Source: Aaosphaeria pasadenensis (Eukaryota > Ascomycota > Dothideomycetes > Pleosporales). From it: a stretch of 64,000 nucleotides of DNA. Shown piece by piece: positions 23,843 to 37,482 of this stretch. The stretch is from the NCBI GenBank assembly GCA_022813625.1, contig JAKLMB010000002.1, forward strand, positions 434,001 to 498,000. Direction: 5' to 3'. The notes below the pieces were generated by a model. It saw only the letters and a list, made by a program, of their open reading frames with translations. It was not told the DNA's origin and ran no database searches. How positions within the stretch are numbered: the stretch's first letter is position 1; each line of letters starts with the position of its first letter. A program made the position numbers and the translations under genes.

Positions 23843-26800
23843 TTTTGTGGTATTTGCAAAAGAGGGAGAGACGGATTGATAGTTGGGTGATTTTGCATCT
23901 CTGGTTTAGCGGGTTTCGATATCAAGAATCGAAAGGCCGAGCCGAGCAGGGTGTATTCTACACGGCGTTCAGGTGACTTTGATGTTTGGTGTCATGATCT
24001 CCTCCCATGCGCCAAGCGGTTCCCGACCCTTTGTATTCTAGCTAATATATTCGACGTGGGTGGAAGCCGATCAGTTTCAATTTTCAAATACACAATGTTG
24101 GTTCCAGTGATGATTTTTGCAGGAGAAAGGGAATCTTGCTGGCAATTGATGTTGAACATTTCCTTTTCGCGAAAGCTCGCATAGCCAGTCTTGCGCGTTC
24201 CTGTATGGAATTCAGTCTAGTGCGATAGTCATGCCCATGCACCTCGTGAAGCAATACCCCGAGAGCAACACGATCACCGCCAAGGCCCATGATTCGCCGA
24301 ATCCTGCCCTCTCTACACATTCTAGTGGCACAACGAGCGTATCTTTACCTCCCCAATGGAATAGAAAGCCAAATATCGCACTCAGGAAGAAAGCAGCCGC
24401 CCGCTCGCCGCCGCCGCTCGCGCGTGCATGTTGCAACGAATACCGAGACGTGAGACCCGAGACGTGAGACCAGGACTTTGTGGGGACCACATTCTGTCGT
24501 GTTGGGGATGTGCGTGCATCTAGATCTTCCCTCACCAACCTTTGCAGATCATGTCATGCTTAGCTACTACCTACCCAGGAGCCCATCGCCTCGTCCACCA
24601 TTCCGTCATGTGGAGTGGGGCAGGCGAGGAGGCGGTTTAGAGTTGTTTTACCACCAGTTATCGTTTAGACTTGGTGGATAGATATCAATTTTCTCCGAAG
24701 GGGAATTGCTTGGGTGTGCCTGTTTTGGCCAAGAGAAGACAAGAAAGATAAGATGTAGGTTAGTCAAGTAGCTTTCTCACTTGAAGGTCAATGCCTCTGG
24801 TGGATCTTTATTGTTTCGCGATGGAGTTGAGGCTCTTAGATGGGACTCGAGGCGCGGCTTTGCCAAGAGTGATCCACGGTTTCATGGGGTTGGTTATGGT
24901 TTGTGCGTTATCAAGATTAACATATGTCGATGAACTCTATTGATTCGCAGGCTTAATTAGGTCTTGTCAATTCTGGACGAGGTCTGTGATATTGGAATTT
25001 CCTTGGCTGAGGATGGGATAAAACAATAACCAAGGGATATGTTTTTTTGTACGAGTATGTTTCGTGCAGCAATGAGGACTTTACTTGGCCAGCATGGTGC
25101 ATGGTGTATGATCGACGCGAGTACCTCGTTGCCGCTAGTCATGTCATTAGCAAGGCATGCATGGATTGAATTGTGCATTTACGATCCTGGAGAAAATAAT
25201 CCATCTGTTTTGTTGTCCCAGGCATTGGCCGGCGGGTCAATGGATGTATGCACATGTGGATTCTGTGCTTTCTTTTTGCTTCTCTTACTTTTTCCTTTTT
25301 GCATATGCATGTTCGAAGGATGATGGATGGAGGAGGAGGAAGATGGGAGATTTTTTTGATGGGATGACATGGCATGATATGACATGAGGGAAAAGAACAG
25401 CCACCGGTCGATGCCGCAGTATTGTACATGCCCACCTGTCTAGCAGCATCCAGCCTCCATTCGAATCGAAACAAAGCCAATGAAAAAAAATCTCAAGAAG
25501 AGGCTATAATGAAAATGTACAGAAGCAGAATTCAAGAATATCATCTCGATCAATTTAGCTTACGGTCCAACCCGAACAACGATGACCTCCCTCGGGCGCT
25601 TCGGAACCCTTTACCCCATACTTTCTCTTCCCCTTCCCATCTACATGTCTTTCTTCCCCATGTCCGAAAGAGGTTCTCAAGGAAGGAACTAGGATTTGCT
25701 GTGCAGTGCATATGCAGGTTAGGGCGTGTATGGCGCCAGGAACTCTTCCCCCCTTTCTCCCGAGTTATCTTCGTGGTTTTGCTCGTTTGCGTGCGTGATA
25801 TATAGATTCTTGTTTGTCTAGACCGTGTTTACGTGCCCGTGTGTGCCGGGACCGAATTCACGCACCTGTGTATACCGTTTTGGGAGAGGGATTGAGGTGC
25901 AATGTGGGTTAGTCTGCAGGAAGGGGAAAGGGGAGGGGAGTAAGCCGGGGATGGGCTTGGGTGGATTCTGGGGAGGGCAATTGAGAGAAGGTTTTAGAGA
26001 TGGAAAGTAGAGGGAGAGTTTGAATTGAACATGAGAGGTTGGAGATGCATGGAATGACTTTCCGTATAGGGAGTTGTTGTTTGTAACTCTTTTTGGGAGT
26101 CGGCGATTGGTAGGACAGGTGGGCGTCGGCTTGTCGAGATTCGACTCGACGTTAACAGACGCCGAACATCCATAGTCAATTGCACGGTATTATTATTACT
26201 ATCATATTTGCTGTTGTTGTTTACCTAGGGAACTATCAGAAAGAAAAAAGAGAACCAAATGAGATCATCATCAACGGCATCCCGTCCCGAACCTCTCTCT
26301 CACTGCTTCGGCTTACGGAAACGAAAAGCGAAGGACACTTTCCATACGCCCAAGGAAGCCCGCCCGTAGATCTATGCATCATTACCATATCAACCCCGAT
26401 CTGGAACGGGTCTTATTCATTTTCGAACCATTCATTACCTGCAAATAGTTTACATTTCTGTGCATCCACAATTCGCAATCCGCATCCGCACCCGCATCGT
26501 CGGCGTAAGAAAACAAAAGTCTGGGGGGCATAAGATTAGGGCAAAGTATGGAAAAGTACAGGAAAAGCGTGCTAAGATTGGAGGAACGGCATGCCATTGA
26601 ACGGTTTCCCGACGCAACCCAAACCCCCTAAGACCGAAGCCAACCGCCAGAATGCGCAATCTTTTTCTTACTGTGTGTATGTGTTACTCTACCCCCCCGG
26701 ACGTTTTCGCGAGTTCAAACCCTATGGAGGATAGGAAAGTAAGGGCAATTCGGATTTCGCGATCGTTATGGGGAAATTATGTCTTACGTTGGGCTAGATC

Positions 26801-29270
26801 TTAGGGATTGTGGATTGATTGGTTGTGATGTAACTATTTTACTTTTTTGCGAATTCAGGGCGAGTTACCTCCTAAATTTTCCCGGTGGTGATGGTGGTGG
26901 TGGTGGGCAACTTCAACCAAGCCGACCGACCGGCTGGCCGGTTGATGTTGCGATTTGTTTGCTATTGTTCCAACCGAGTGCGCCGAGGTAATTGATTGGC
27001 CTTGTCAGAATCGAGGGAAAAAAAGAAAAGTTGCAGTCATTTCCAAGCGGGTATTTTTTTTTTTGTTGTTCACGGTACATGCGGAAAATAGCAGGCTGAT
27101 GATATGATATGGATGCATGGAAGCAAGGAAAGGATTCGATAGAACGGGCCAATAATGCCTCACGTTTGCGTTTACGGCTTTCCTCCCCTCTGAATCTGCC
27201 AATCGCTTTAGATGGGTGGGATCTATTCTTTTGGGAAGATGGTCGTTTTCAGATTGGACTAGAATAGATTACCCACTAGGGTGGTGAGTAAGTGGGATTG
27301 CGAGAGAGCGATTATCGGTGGTATCATTTTTTTTCTTAAGAGAAAAGGTTATGGATGGATGGGGATGGGGTTGGGGAGAAAGAAAAATTTTCCGGCCTCT
27401 CGAGTCACAACATTAACAAATTGGTATTATGGATGAGAATCTGGAGATGGAGAAATAAACGTCGACCGGCCGGGTTGATGTGCGTGATGGATGGCCGGGC
27501 GTGGGGTGGGGAATGAGATACAGAGGGAGAGAGCGCGGGCTGGGCTATAGACGGGTCGGAGGTGTATGTACATGCACATGATTATACTCCTTCTTTCCTT
27601 TCTTCTAGCAACTGTAATTTACAATTGAAGGTCTAGGTCTAGGTCTCGATGTTGTTGTAATCCGTCCGTTGTCTCCTGTGTCTGCCTCATTCCCCAATAA
27701 TGATGAATGGGGTTTTATCGTCGTCGATCTTGCAGAATGACTCTCATCGTGCGCGGATGGGCGGCGGGCGGCGGCGACGGCGGCGACGGCGGCATCGGAC
27801 AATGATGGTGTAGCAATAGTATGGGTTGGCAATATCTCTTACGGTGTTTTGTGTTGTCTTACAGATCTGATCTGATCTACTCTGCATTTGGTGGATGCGT
27901 GTGTGCACGTGTGTCTTTGATGAGACTGTGCGGTGTGATAGATGCATACGCATACGCGTAGGTATGTAGGTAGGAGGGAGGTTAGCATGGGGGTCAGGAC
28001 AGGACTCAGGAGAGTAGGACTCAAGAGCTCATCGTGTTTCCGGCAGCGCGGGGAGTGGAGGAGTGTCAGATGTGTTCAGTCAATGTGCGTTTGATCTGAT
28101 GCTCTGCGGAGTAGAAAAGTGTCAGAGAGGAGATGCACCATGGTCGTTGTTGTTATAAAGTTTTATGAAACAGTTTGGCAATAGGCTTGGCCTGGTGGGC
28201 GAGTACTTGGAATGGACTGAATTGATATCGGAGATGGGTCAATGCTATTATTGATTCTTTTTATTCCTATGAACATGATGATGATTATGATTATGACCAC
28301 GATCATGCCATGGTATGCTATGATGTAGGTAAGGAAAGGAGCCACAGTTCTCTCACGAACAAGGGGAAGCTCTGGCCTGTATATGCTCCCGGCTTCAGCT
28401 GTCTCTCTCTGTTCTCCATAGTTGTCTATCTCCGCCAATGCTCATCGAGTGAAAAGAGCCCCTCCACCTGATAGCTCGTCATTGCTTATGGCGGCGGGAT
28501 AGCGGGGATACTTGCACATTTGCTTTTTCTCCTGTCGGTGGTTGGCATGATGTGCGTGTTTCGGAGGACGATGGATGGATTCTGGATAGTCGGACGGACA
28601 TTATTGCATTGCATAGTGTAGTAGCCATATCTTTTTTCTGCTCAATCTCATCAGTCAGTCATGTAAATTACAAGGCCCTGACCAGATATGGAAGAAATGG
28701 GCGCCCTAATTGTTAGACTTGAATGATCACGGGTCTCCGTAGCTCCAGGACCTGGTCCCTCTCGTCACATCACCAACCCACCATTACAGGCACAGCTAAC
28801 CACCACCACCATGTGCACCATCATCAACCACCCCCTCCTCAATCGTTTTGGACGGCATACCGAGCCGCTAATGCTTGATCCACTGATCCATGATCCACTA
28901 TAACCGATCCACACCATCTGTCTCCAATTGCTCCTTGCTCAGGCAGTTATTGTCGCTGGCGTTTGGTTGGTGGTGATGGTGGTGGTGTCGTTGCCCCGGT
29001 TAGTTGTCCGAACTTGGGGAGCTCCCCCTCCGTTTCGTTTCTACCTCGTAGCCTAAGAGTAAGAGTAAAAAATAAAATAAAAAGTAGGAGTAAGGATAGC
29101 GATAGTAAGAGTAATACCAAGCTTGTCCAGTCCTGGGTCTGTATCCTTAGCACGCGTTTGCTGTGATCATCGGCGTCGGCGGAGACTGACACACCAAACC
29201 AATCTACCAACCTACTCTACCGCTCTACCTACGTACCTACCTCTCTCCCTCTACTATTTATTTCTCTATC
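23843..29270. other. 5.4-kb spacer without recognisable genes
   Basis: Both strands carry only short overlapping frames with no domain signatures or plausible splice chains. The stretch has simple repeats: GGTGATGGTGGTGG-type tracts near 26884-26908, GGCGAC repeats near 27764-27793, GTCTAG repeats near 27630-27645, and GGTGAT repeats near 28970-28987. It may hold the distal promoter of pyruvate carboxylase or unannotated non-coding RNA. Confidence 0.55.
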
Positions 29271-29548
29271 TATAAACCCTCCCATTCACCACCAACCTTC
29301 CTTCTCCCTCGGTCCTTTCTCTTTCCCTCCCTCAACTGCTCAACACAATCAATCCCTCCCTCTCTACCTGAGTACTTAAGAGTTACCTCTTATCTACTTA
29401 TACTCCCCCCTCCCCCACTTCTACCTCCGCCCTCTCTGACTCTCTGGAGCTTCCTTTACCCCTCCACTTACTACTTCCTTACTTGCTCTCACTCCCTCAC
29501 CTATTTCTATTCTCGTAGAACTCTACAAATTTCCAGAGGCTGTCCAGC
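29271..29548 (+). promoter_or_regulatory. pyruvate carboxylase core promoter and CT-rich leader
   Basis: A TATAAA at 29271-29276 is followed by about 240 nt very rich in C and T, up to CCAGCATGGC at the start codon. A TATA box plus a pyrimidine tract is typical of highly expressed ascomycete genes. The exact transcription start is not determined. Confidence 0.5.
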
Positions 29549-32500
29549 ATGGCTGACCTCGCAGTCGACAAGAACGCCGCTTCGGCCATTGACGACAATG
29601 ACTTTGATGATGAGCATGGCGAGCACCACCCCCACCGGAACTCGGTTCACCACAGGCTGCGAGCCAGCAGCTCCATCATGCAGCTCAAGAAGCTCCTAGG
29701 TGCGCACGCATTGGCTCCAATTGGGAGCTCCTAACTTTTCTGCAGCTTCCCTCTGACAATTGACCTTTAGTCGCCAACCGCGGAGAGATCCCAATCCGTA
29801 TCTTCCGAACAGCCCACGAGCTGTCCCTCCACACAGTCGCCGTCTACAGTCATGAGGATCGACTCAGCATGCACAGACAGAAGGCTGACGAGGCCTACGA
29901 AATCGGCCAACGCGGACAGTACACGCCCGTCGGAGCCTACTTGGCCGGCGACGAGATCATCAAGATTGCTCTCCAGCACAATGTCAACATGATCCATCCG
30001 GGTTACGGATTTCTTTCCGAGAACGCTGAGTTCGCTCGTAACGTAGAAAAGGCTGGCCTTATCGTAAGTAGCACTCTTTCTTTTTATTCTAGTTGCCATC
30101 TTCTGAGCGAGCGTAATCCCCGCCTCCCTCCCCTCCCTTTGTTTACCCTATGACGGAATTCCCCAACGGGCTGTGGATGGGGGCCTGTAATTCCTGCGCG
30201 TGGGTACCGAGGACACATGCCAATTGCAATTGTTGAGCAAGCGTTATCGGTTGGCCGGAGATGGTGCGCGGGGCACCAACAATGTGCACACACCCGAACC
30301 ATTACGCCAATCTGCATGCGCTCCCGCCTGTAGCAAACTCCGAGTCGACTTACGAGTACTTTATTGTACACCGTAATCATCACTCTGATGGCAATGGTCA
30401 TGTACTCGGCTCTTTTGCTGCCCATGTCCATGGCTGGCTCGGGCCATTGCAGATCTCCCACGCCTAATCCCCAGTAACCAACACCCCAAGAAGCATAATC
30501 ATCGTCATCCCACCCCACCTTGTTTATTTTTCCTTTTGGCTGTACGACGCAACACAGTCTTGACACTGAGCTTACTCCAATGCCAATGTAGTTCATCGGA
30601 CCCTCTCCAGATACCATTGACGCTCTCGGCGACAAGGTTTCCGCCCGAAGGCTTGCAATCAAGTGCAATGTCCCCGTCGTTCCGGGTACCGAAGACCCCG
30701 TGGAGAAATACGAGGACGTTAAGGCTTTCACTGACGAGTATGGCTTCCCCATCATCATCAAGGCTGCCTTCGGAGGAGGTGGCCGCGGTATGCGAGTCGT
30801 CCGCGAGCAGTCAAGCTTGAAGGAGTCCTTCGAGCGTGCTACCTCCGAGGCTAAGTCGGCTTTCGGTAACGGCACTGTCTTCGTCGAGCGCTTCTTGGAC
30901 CGCCCCAAGCATATTGAGGTCCAGCTTTTGGGTGACAACCAGGGCAACGTCGTCCATCTCTACGAGCGTGACTGCAGTGTCCAGCGTCGTCACCAGAAGG
31001 TCGTTGAGCAGGCCCCTGCTAAGGATCTTCCCGTCGAGACTCGTGATGCTATTCTCGAATCTGCTGTCAGGCTCGCCAAGTCGGTCAAATACCGCAACGC
31101 CGGTACTGCTGAGTTCTTGGTAGATCAACAGAACGTAAGTATTTCGCCGAACTGTCACGAGTACGTTTAAACTAATTAAAAATGCATAGCGCTTCTACTT
31201 TATCGAGATTAACCCCAGAATGTAAGTGTTTGTGTCTGGCTCTACCTAGGATTGTTTCTAACAGATCTGCAGTCAAGTCGAGCATACCATCACAGAAGAG
31301 ATTACCGGCATTGATATCGTAGCTGCCCAAATCCAAATTGCTGCAGGAGCTACTCTCGAGCAGCTTGGCTTGACCCAGGATCACATCTCTATCCGAGGCT
31401 TCGCCTTCCAGTGCCGTATCACTACTGAAGATCCCGCCAGTGGCTTTGCCCCTGATACGGGTAAGATTGAGGTCTACCGTTCCGCTGGCGGTAACGGCGT
31501 GCGTCTCGATGGTGGTAATGGATTTGCCGGTGCTATCATCACCCGTAAGTTTTTTACTCCTTTCAATACAGCCAACTGCTGACAATTCCCAAAGCCCATT
31601 ACGATTCTATGCTTGTCAAGTGCTCTTGCAATGGTTCAACATATGAGATCGTCCGCCGAAAGATGCTTCGTGCACTTGTCGAGTTCCGTATCCGCGGTGT
31701 CAAGACCAACATTCCTTTCTTGCTCAAGCTCCTGACTCACCCGACCTTCATTGAGGGCAAGTGCTGGACTACTTTCATTGACGACACTCCCGAGCTTTTC
31801 GCTCTTATTGGATCCCAGAATCGTGCACAGAAGCTCCTCGCATATCTTGGTGATCTCGCCGTTAACGGCAGCCAAATCAAGGGACAGATCGGAGAGCCCA
31901 AGTTCAAGGGACCCATCGTCGTTCCCAAGCTTCACAGCGCTGCCGGACAGGCCATCGACGTTTCTGAGCCTTGCCAGAAGGGATGGCGCAATGTTCTCCT
32001 CAAGGAGGGCCCTGAGGGCTTCGCCAAGGCCGTTCGTGCCAACAAGGGCTGCCTTATCATGGACACTACATGGCGTGATGCCCATCAGTCTCTCCTTGCC
32101 ACCCGTGTAAGGACTGTCGACTTGCTCGGTATTGCAAAGGAGACCAGCCACGCTTTCTCCAACGCCTGGGCTCTTGAGTGCTGGGGTGGTGCCACATTCG
32201 ATGTCGCCATGCGTTTCCTCTACGAGGACCCCTGGGACAGGCTCCGTAAGATGAGGAAGCTTGTGCCTAACATTCCTTTCCAGATGTTGCTCCGTGGAGC
32301 CAACGGTGTTGCCTATTCATCTCTTCCCGACAACGCCATTGAGCACTTCTGTGAGCAGGCCAAGAAGAACGGTGTTGATATCTTCCGTGTCTTCGATGCT
32401 CTCAACGATGTTGAGCAGCTCGAGGTTGGCATCAAGGCTGTTATCAAGGCTGGAGGTGTTGCTGAGGGAACTGTGTGCTACAGTGGTGACAGTAAGTCCT

Positions 32501-34005
32501 CTGGACAATGTTTGATATAATTCTTGTTTACTAACCCGAACAGTGTTGAACCCCAAGAAGAAGTACAACCTTGAGTACTACCTTGGCGTAGTCGACAAGA
32601 TCGTCTCCATGGGTGCCCACATCCTCGGCATCAAGGACATGGCCGGTGTCTTGAAGCCTAAGGCTGCGACTCTCCTTGTCGGTGCCATTCGCAAGAAGTA
32701 CCCCGACCTTCCGATCCACGTCCACACTCACGACTCTGCTGGAACTGGTGTTGCCTCCATGGTTGCCTGCGCCCAGGCCGGTGCCGATGCTGTCGATGCT
32801 GCTATTGACAGCATGTCTGGTATGACCTCCCAGCCCAGCGTGGGTGCTATCCTTGCCTCTCTCGAGGGTACCGACTTTGAGACTGGCCTCGATGCTCATG
32901 CCATCCGTCACTTGGATGCCTACTGGGCTCAGCTCCGCCTGCTCTACTCTCCCTTCGAGGCTGGTCTTACCGGCCCCGATCCTGAAGTCTACGAGCACGA
33001 GATCCCCGGTGGTCAGCTTACCAATCTCATCTTCCAGGCCTCCCAGCAGGGTCTTGGTGAGCAGTGGGCTCAGACCAAGAAGGCATACGAGCATGCCAAT
33101 GACCTTTTGGGCGACATTGTCAAGGTTACTCCTACCTCCAAGGTTGTCGGTGACTTGGCCCAATTCATGGTTTCCAACAACCTCTCTTACGACGATGTGA
33201 TCCAGAAGGCTGAACAGCTCGACTTCCCCTCCTCGGTTCTCGAGTTCTTTGAGGGTTTGATGGGCCAGCCTTACGGCGGATTCCCCGAGCCTCTCCGTAG
33301 CAAGGCCCTCCGTGAGCGCAGGAAGATGGACAAGCGTCCTGGTCTTTACCTCGAGCCCATCGACCTCCAGAAGGTCAAGCGCGAGCTCAAGGAGAAGTAC
33401 GGAGATGCTACCGAGTGCGACGTTGCTTCCTACGTCATGTACCCCAAGGTCTTCGAGGACTACAAGAAGTTCACCGCCAAGTACGGTGATCTTTCCGTTC
33501 TACCGACCCAGTACTTCCTTTCTCGACCCGAGATTGGCGAGGAGTTCCACGTTGAGCTTGAGAAGGGTAAGGTGCTTATCCTGAAGCTCCTTGCTGTTGG
33601 ACCCCTCTCCGAGCAGACTGGTCTTCGTGAGGTCTTCTACGAGATGAACGGCGAGACCCGTACCGTCACCGTTGAGGACAAGCACGCCGCTGTCGACAAC
33701 GTCAGGAGGGCCAAGGCCGATCCTACCGACGGCAGCCAGGTCGGTTCTCCTATGTCTGGTGTCGTCGTCGAGCTTCGTGTCCACGAGGGCAGCGATGTCA
33801 TGAAGGGAGACCCCATCGCTATCTTGAGCGCCATGAAGATGGTAAGTTTACATTTTATGAATATCTGCTTTATAAGAATAATGCTAACACGTGTGTCCAG
33901 GAAATGGTCATCTCCGCTCCCCACTCTGGAAAGATCGGCAACCTCTCCGTCCGCGAGGGCGACTCTGTCGACTCCCAGGACTTGGTCTGCAAGATCGTCA
34001 AATAG
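29549..34005 (+). CDS. pyc: pyruvate carboxylase (1196 aa)
   Basis: Biotin enzyme converting pyruvate, bicarbonate and ATP to oxaloacetate, feeding the TCA cycle and gluconeogenesis. I infer eight exons: 29549-29699, 29771-30063, 30592-31134, 31190-31221, 31273-31544, 31595-32491, 32544-33841 and 33901-34005. Biotin carboxylase begins at VANRGEIPIRI (from about 51), with the ATP-grasp Gly-rich loop GGGGRGM at 209-215 and EINPRIQVEH. The carboxyltransferase domain has DTTWRDAHQSLLATR (about 587-601) and the metal-site motif HVHTHD. The C-terminal biotinyl domain has AMKM at 1159-1162; Lys1161 lies 35 residues from the end, the classical spacing. The N-terminus is acidic and His-rich without a mitochondrial presequence, consistent with a cytosolic fungal enzyme. 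Intron 2 is unusually long (528 nt). The last intron follows the AMKM codons directly. Confidence 0.97.
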
Positions 34006-34187
34006 AAGTCTTATATCACTTCTTGTTTCACATTTGCTTGCCGGTCCAGCTATTATCAATCTAGGGGGTTTACTACCAATGACTTTCCTATAATCCTATC
34101 CTACCTCCCTCGCCAGCAATTATATCCAGGAGAATGAACATAGTTTCCAAGCTTGGTGCAGGGAGGCTCGGGATCTTGTAATGAAAA

Positions 34188-34193
34188 AATAAA
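34188..34193 (+). terminator. probable polyadenylation signal of pyruvate carboxylase
   Basis: AATAAA occurs 183 nt after the stop codon, within an A-rich stretch. Confidence 0.35.
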
Positions 34194-36146
34194 CATCACG
34201 ATGATGAATTTCAAGGTTTCACTTTTTTCTAAAACGGGCGACGCGGGGAGTAGTTGTCACTCTCAGAAGTCTTTATCTGTACGTTTTCTACGAGAAAAGA
34301 AATGAATTTTACAAACTTCTTCCTCCCATGCTGAATACGTGTCGATCTGTTCATTTACACCTTACTATCAACTGAATATGAGCAATACTACCAAACAGCA
34401 ATGGAACATACTTACTAGAAACAATCCCATCTCTGCCTGACTCGAGCTCTCCTACGTCTCACGATTGCACCATCCCTTCGACCGCGGCACAAAGTAAGAC
34501 AAGCACGTCAATCAACAAACAACCCCTGCATAAAACCCACAACTACCAAAAAAAATCCCACTCGGTACAATCATCCCCCGAACCCAATGCCGTCACACCC
34601 TCTCCTACCGGAACATCTCCTCCCCTACCATCACATGCAATGGTAGCTAATCGCGATACCAATTCCTCCGATCTCCCGCACCCCTGCCCTGTAGACTACA
34701 CTAACCACTACAACCGCAGCAGTGCAGCCGAAGTGAACTGAACCTTGCTACTCTGAGCTCATTACTCGTCCTCCATACACATGCGCGGTAAATCAAATGA
34801 TCAATATGGCGCAGATAACGAATCGAAAATACACTACTCTTCCCGGAAAACACATCTGTGCATACTTAGATAGAACCGTGAATACCCGCCCGCCTGCCTC
34901 ACTGCCCTTGTAATCAACTTGTAGTTACTTGTAGTTATCATGCAAGCCGTTCCTGGTCGTGCTTCCCGTTCCTTACCTTTTCGCGGGAATAGGACGGTTG
35001 GACGGTAGTGTGGATTTAGTTGTTCCGGAAATTTATCGTGTTCGTAGTAAGGTAAGGTATGCCTGGGGACTGTTTTGTTTGCTGCTTCGTTAGGGAGGAA
35101 AGGTATAGTAGGAGGGGAGGGGAATACCTACTGCTTACGGGGTATGTTCTTCGTGTATTGAAATAGGAAGTGGAATTGAGCTGTGTTCTTGAAAAGTTGC
35201 TTGGGTTTGTTGGACAAAGTAGTTTTGTATGGCACGCTGTGGTATGTAGATGTACCTAGGTAAGTTTTTTGATAGTTTGTAGTTTATCTTGAAAAGTTAT
35301 CGATACTTCTACAGGGTGTTGGAAGGTACTACTGGTAATCTTCTTGTACATAGTATAGTATTTTGTCAAATATTGAATGAAGAACAGGTCTGCGTAGTCT
35401 TTGCAAAAAAAACATGTCTTGTCTACGCGTAAATCCGGGCAAGTAATTCCTGCTGTGAAAAGTATAATTCACATGTCTACAGGTCCTCTCCTGCCCCAGA
35501 TATCTATTGTCTAACTATGGAAACGAAGCGCAAGTATGTGCGGGTTAGCTTTAGCACTGCAGCGGCTCCTGTTTCCCCAGACCCCAGTCTGCTCTCGCCC
35601 TTGCGGGTTCCCTCCCTCATGTCTTTCTCCACCGCGACCACGCTACCTTTTTCCATCTCTAAATAAGCGTACATTGACAGTTACCCGTCCGCCTTACGAA
35701 TCCCCCCTTCCCTGGTGTGGGAACTTGGGTCAGGGTACGTGGAAAGAAGGTTCAATTTGCCTCCGGGATGCTCCGTAGTGTCCTTGGACCCACCTCCCAG
35801 AATGCCGGAAACACGGGGATTAGTAGGGGATACAATACCTCGGTTTTGCCCGGCTGGGTTTTGTATGTCGATGTTTTCCCGACTGGGAATTATATTTTGT
35901 GAGTTTTGTGTTTGGAAGATACCCCTGTCCTTTTGGTAGGTGGAGGGTTGGTGTTTGTATGGTTTTGGTATTGTATGTACGTGCATACAGTCCACTAGGG
36001 CCGAATCGGGAAAATTGTATGTAGTAGACCCCCCCTCTGTGAGTTATTATGTCTAAGTTTCGTGATATTCGTTCATGCCAAAGCGTTGTGCTTCGGCGTG
36101 TATGTGAGCATGGAATGATGCAGTTTCTTCTCCTTTTCGGCAAAAT
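34194..36146. other. intergenic spacer between pyc and the CDK gene
   Basis: These are convergent 3' flanks. There are only short frames, no recognisable gene and several poly-A or poly-T tracts. TACCTAGGTA occurs near 35253. Confidence 0.55.
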
Positions 36147-37482
36147 CTATTTCTTCATGGCACCGAAATCCAGTTTACGGGCGACTTTGTCGGCGCGTCC
36201 ACTTTCGGCTTCACCACCTCTTCTCTTGAGGTCGGCGCCCATTTTCATCTCCCCACCGCCTTGCTTGGGGAGATTCTCTTTCTTGGTGGGTCGGGGTGCG
36301 TTGGTCCAGTATGGGTGGTCCAGTACCTGTTTCGCGCTCAATCTCTTATTTGGGTCTGGAGTCAACATGGCGCGGAGAAGATCAATGCCATCGTCACCTA
36401 ATAGGGGGAACGCAGCTTTCCACCAGGACGAGGGGTATCCTTTTCGTGGAGCGGTTCCGTTGCCCTGCCAAGACTGCTGTTCCGAAGGCTTGATGTAGTA
36501 TTCGAGCTTGGACACGCCGGGCCAGGTCTCCTCGGTCGGCGTTCCGAAATGCTCGCATATGACGGCCAGTTGTCCGAGGTCGCTGTCGCCCGTCAGGAAG
36601 AACCGCCGGATCGCCAACTCCGCAATCACGCAGCCCACACTCCATATGTCGACTTTTCCACTGTAATGTCGTGCACCGTAGAGCAGCTCTGGTGGCCGGT
36701 AGAAGCGTGTAATCACGACGTGCGTCATGGGTCGCCCGGCGTCCGCGAACGATCGCGCGAGACCAAAATCAGCAAGTTTGACTGTGCCATCGGCTGCAAT
36801 CAACAAGTTGTTTCCCTTGATATCACGATGTAGAACGAAGTGCTCGTGGCACCACCAGATTGCTTGCGCCAGCATGTTCGACCAGCTCTTGATGTCCGCG
36901 CTCGTGTACGATATCTCCTTGTTCTTCCACAGCCCCTCGAGATCACCCAATGGTAGATGCTCGAGCACCAAGGAAATGTTTTGGTCCTTTGTCGAGTAGA
37001 CGTCGTACAGCTTAATTATGTTGGGGTGTTCGAGCTCCTGCAAGAACTTGATTTCGCGAATCGCGTCCATCGGTATGCCGTCCTTCCATTCCTGCTGCAC
37101 TTTGATCTTTTTGATGGCGACGAGACGAGCTGGATCGCTGCGAAAGTGTCCGCTATATACAACGGCGTAGGTACCCTCACCGAGTCGGTCGCCTTGTCGA
37201 ATGTTAGGAAGGAGATAACAAAGGACGTATCAAGGGCTGTAGGAACTTACCAGTCACATATTTCTCTCGCGTTTCCTTATTCATCTGCTCCGCTAGGTCC
37301 AGTCCGCCATCTCCAGGCGTTGATGCAGCCGTTGTATTTGGTCCAGGAACGCTCAGAGCAGGAGAATGGCTCGAGTTCAAAATCGCAAGCGCTTTGGCCT
37401 TAGGATGTACATTTCGATTGATTGAGGCGGTGATCCCTGGCTTGGGACTCAGCAAAGGTGATTGTGCCACTAATGCAGTCAT
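36147..37482 (-). CDS. KIN28: cyclin-dependent kinase of the CDK7/Kin28 type (425 aa)
   Basis: This is probably the TFIIH kinase that phosphorylates the RNA polymerase II C-terminal domain and may activate other CDKs. Exons are 37482-37251 and 37192-36147, with a 58-nt intron (GTAAGT to ACAAG). After a Ser/Pro-rich leader of about 77 residues the kinase domain has the Gly-rich loop GEGTYAVVY (82-90), VAIKK with Lys105, and the helix MDAIREIKFLQEL in place of PSTAIRE. It also has HRDIKGNN with Asp201, DFG at 219-221, and a T-loop PMTHVVITRFYRPPELL with Thr234 as likely phospho-site. GARHYSGKVDIWSVGCV and GTPTEETWPG are typical CDK segments. The VxTRFYRxPELLxGAR form favours CDK7/Kin28 (S. pombe Mcs6) over CDK1 or CDK9; this is by motif memory, not alignment. 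The Lys/Glu/Gly-rich tail may hold a nuclear localisation signal (KRRGGEAESGRADKVARK). Confidence 0.88.

Noticed and set aside
30084..30947. 287-codon minus-strand frame across pyc intron 2 and exon 3
   Set aside because: It is a mixed antisense of intron and coding sequence with no recognisable protein.
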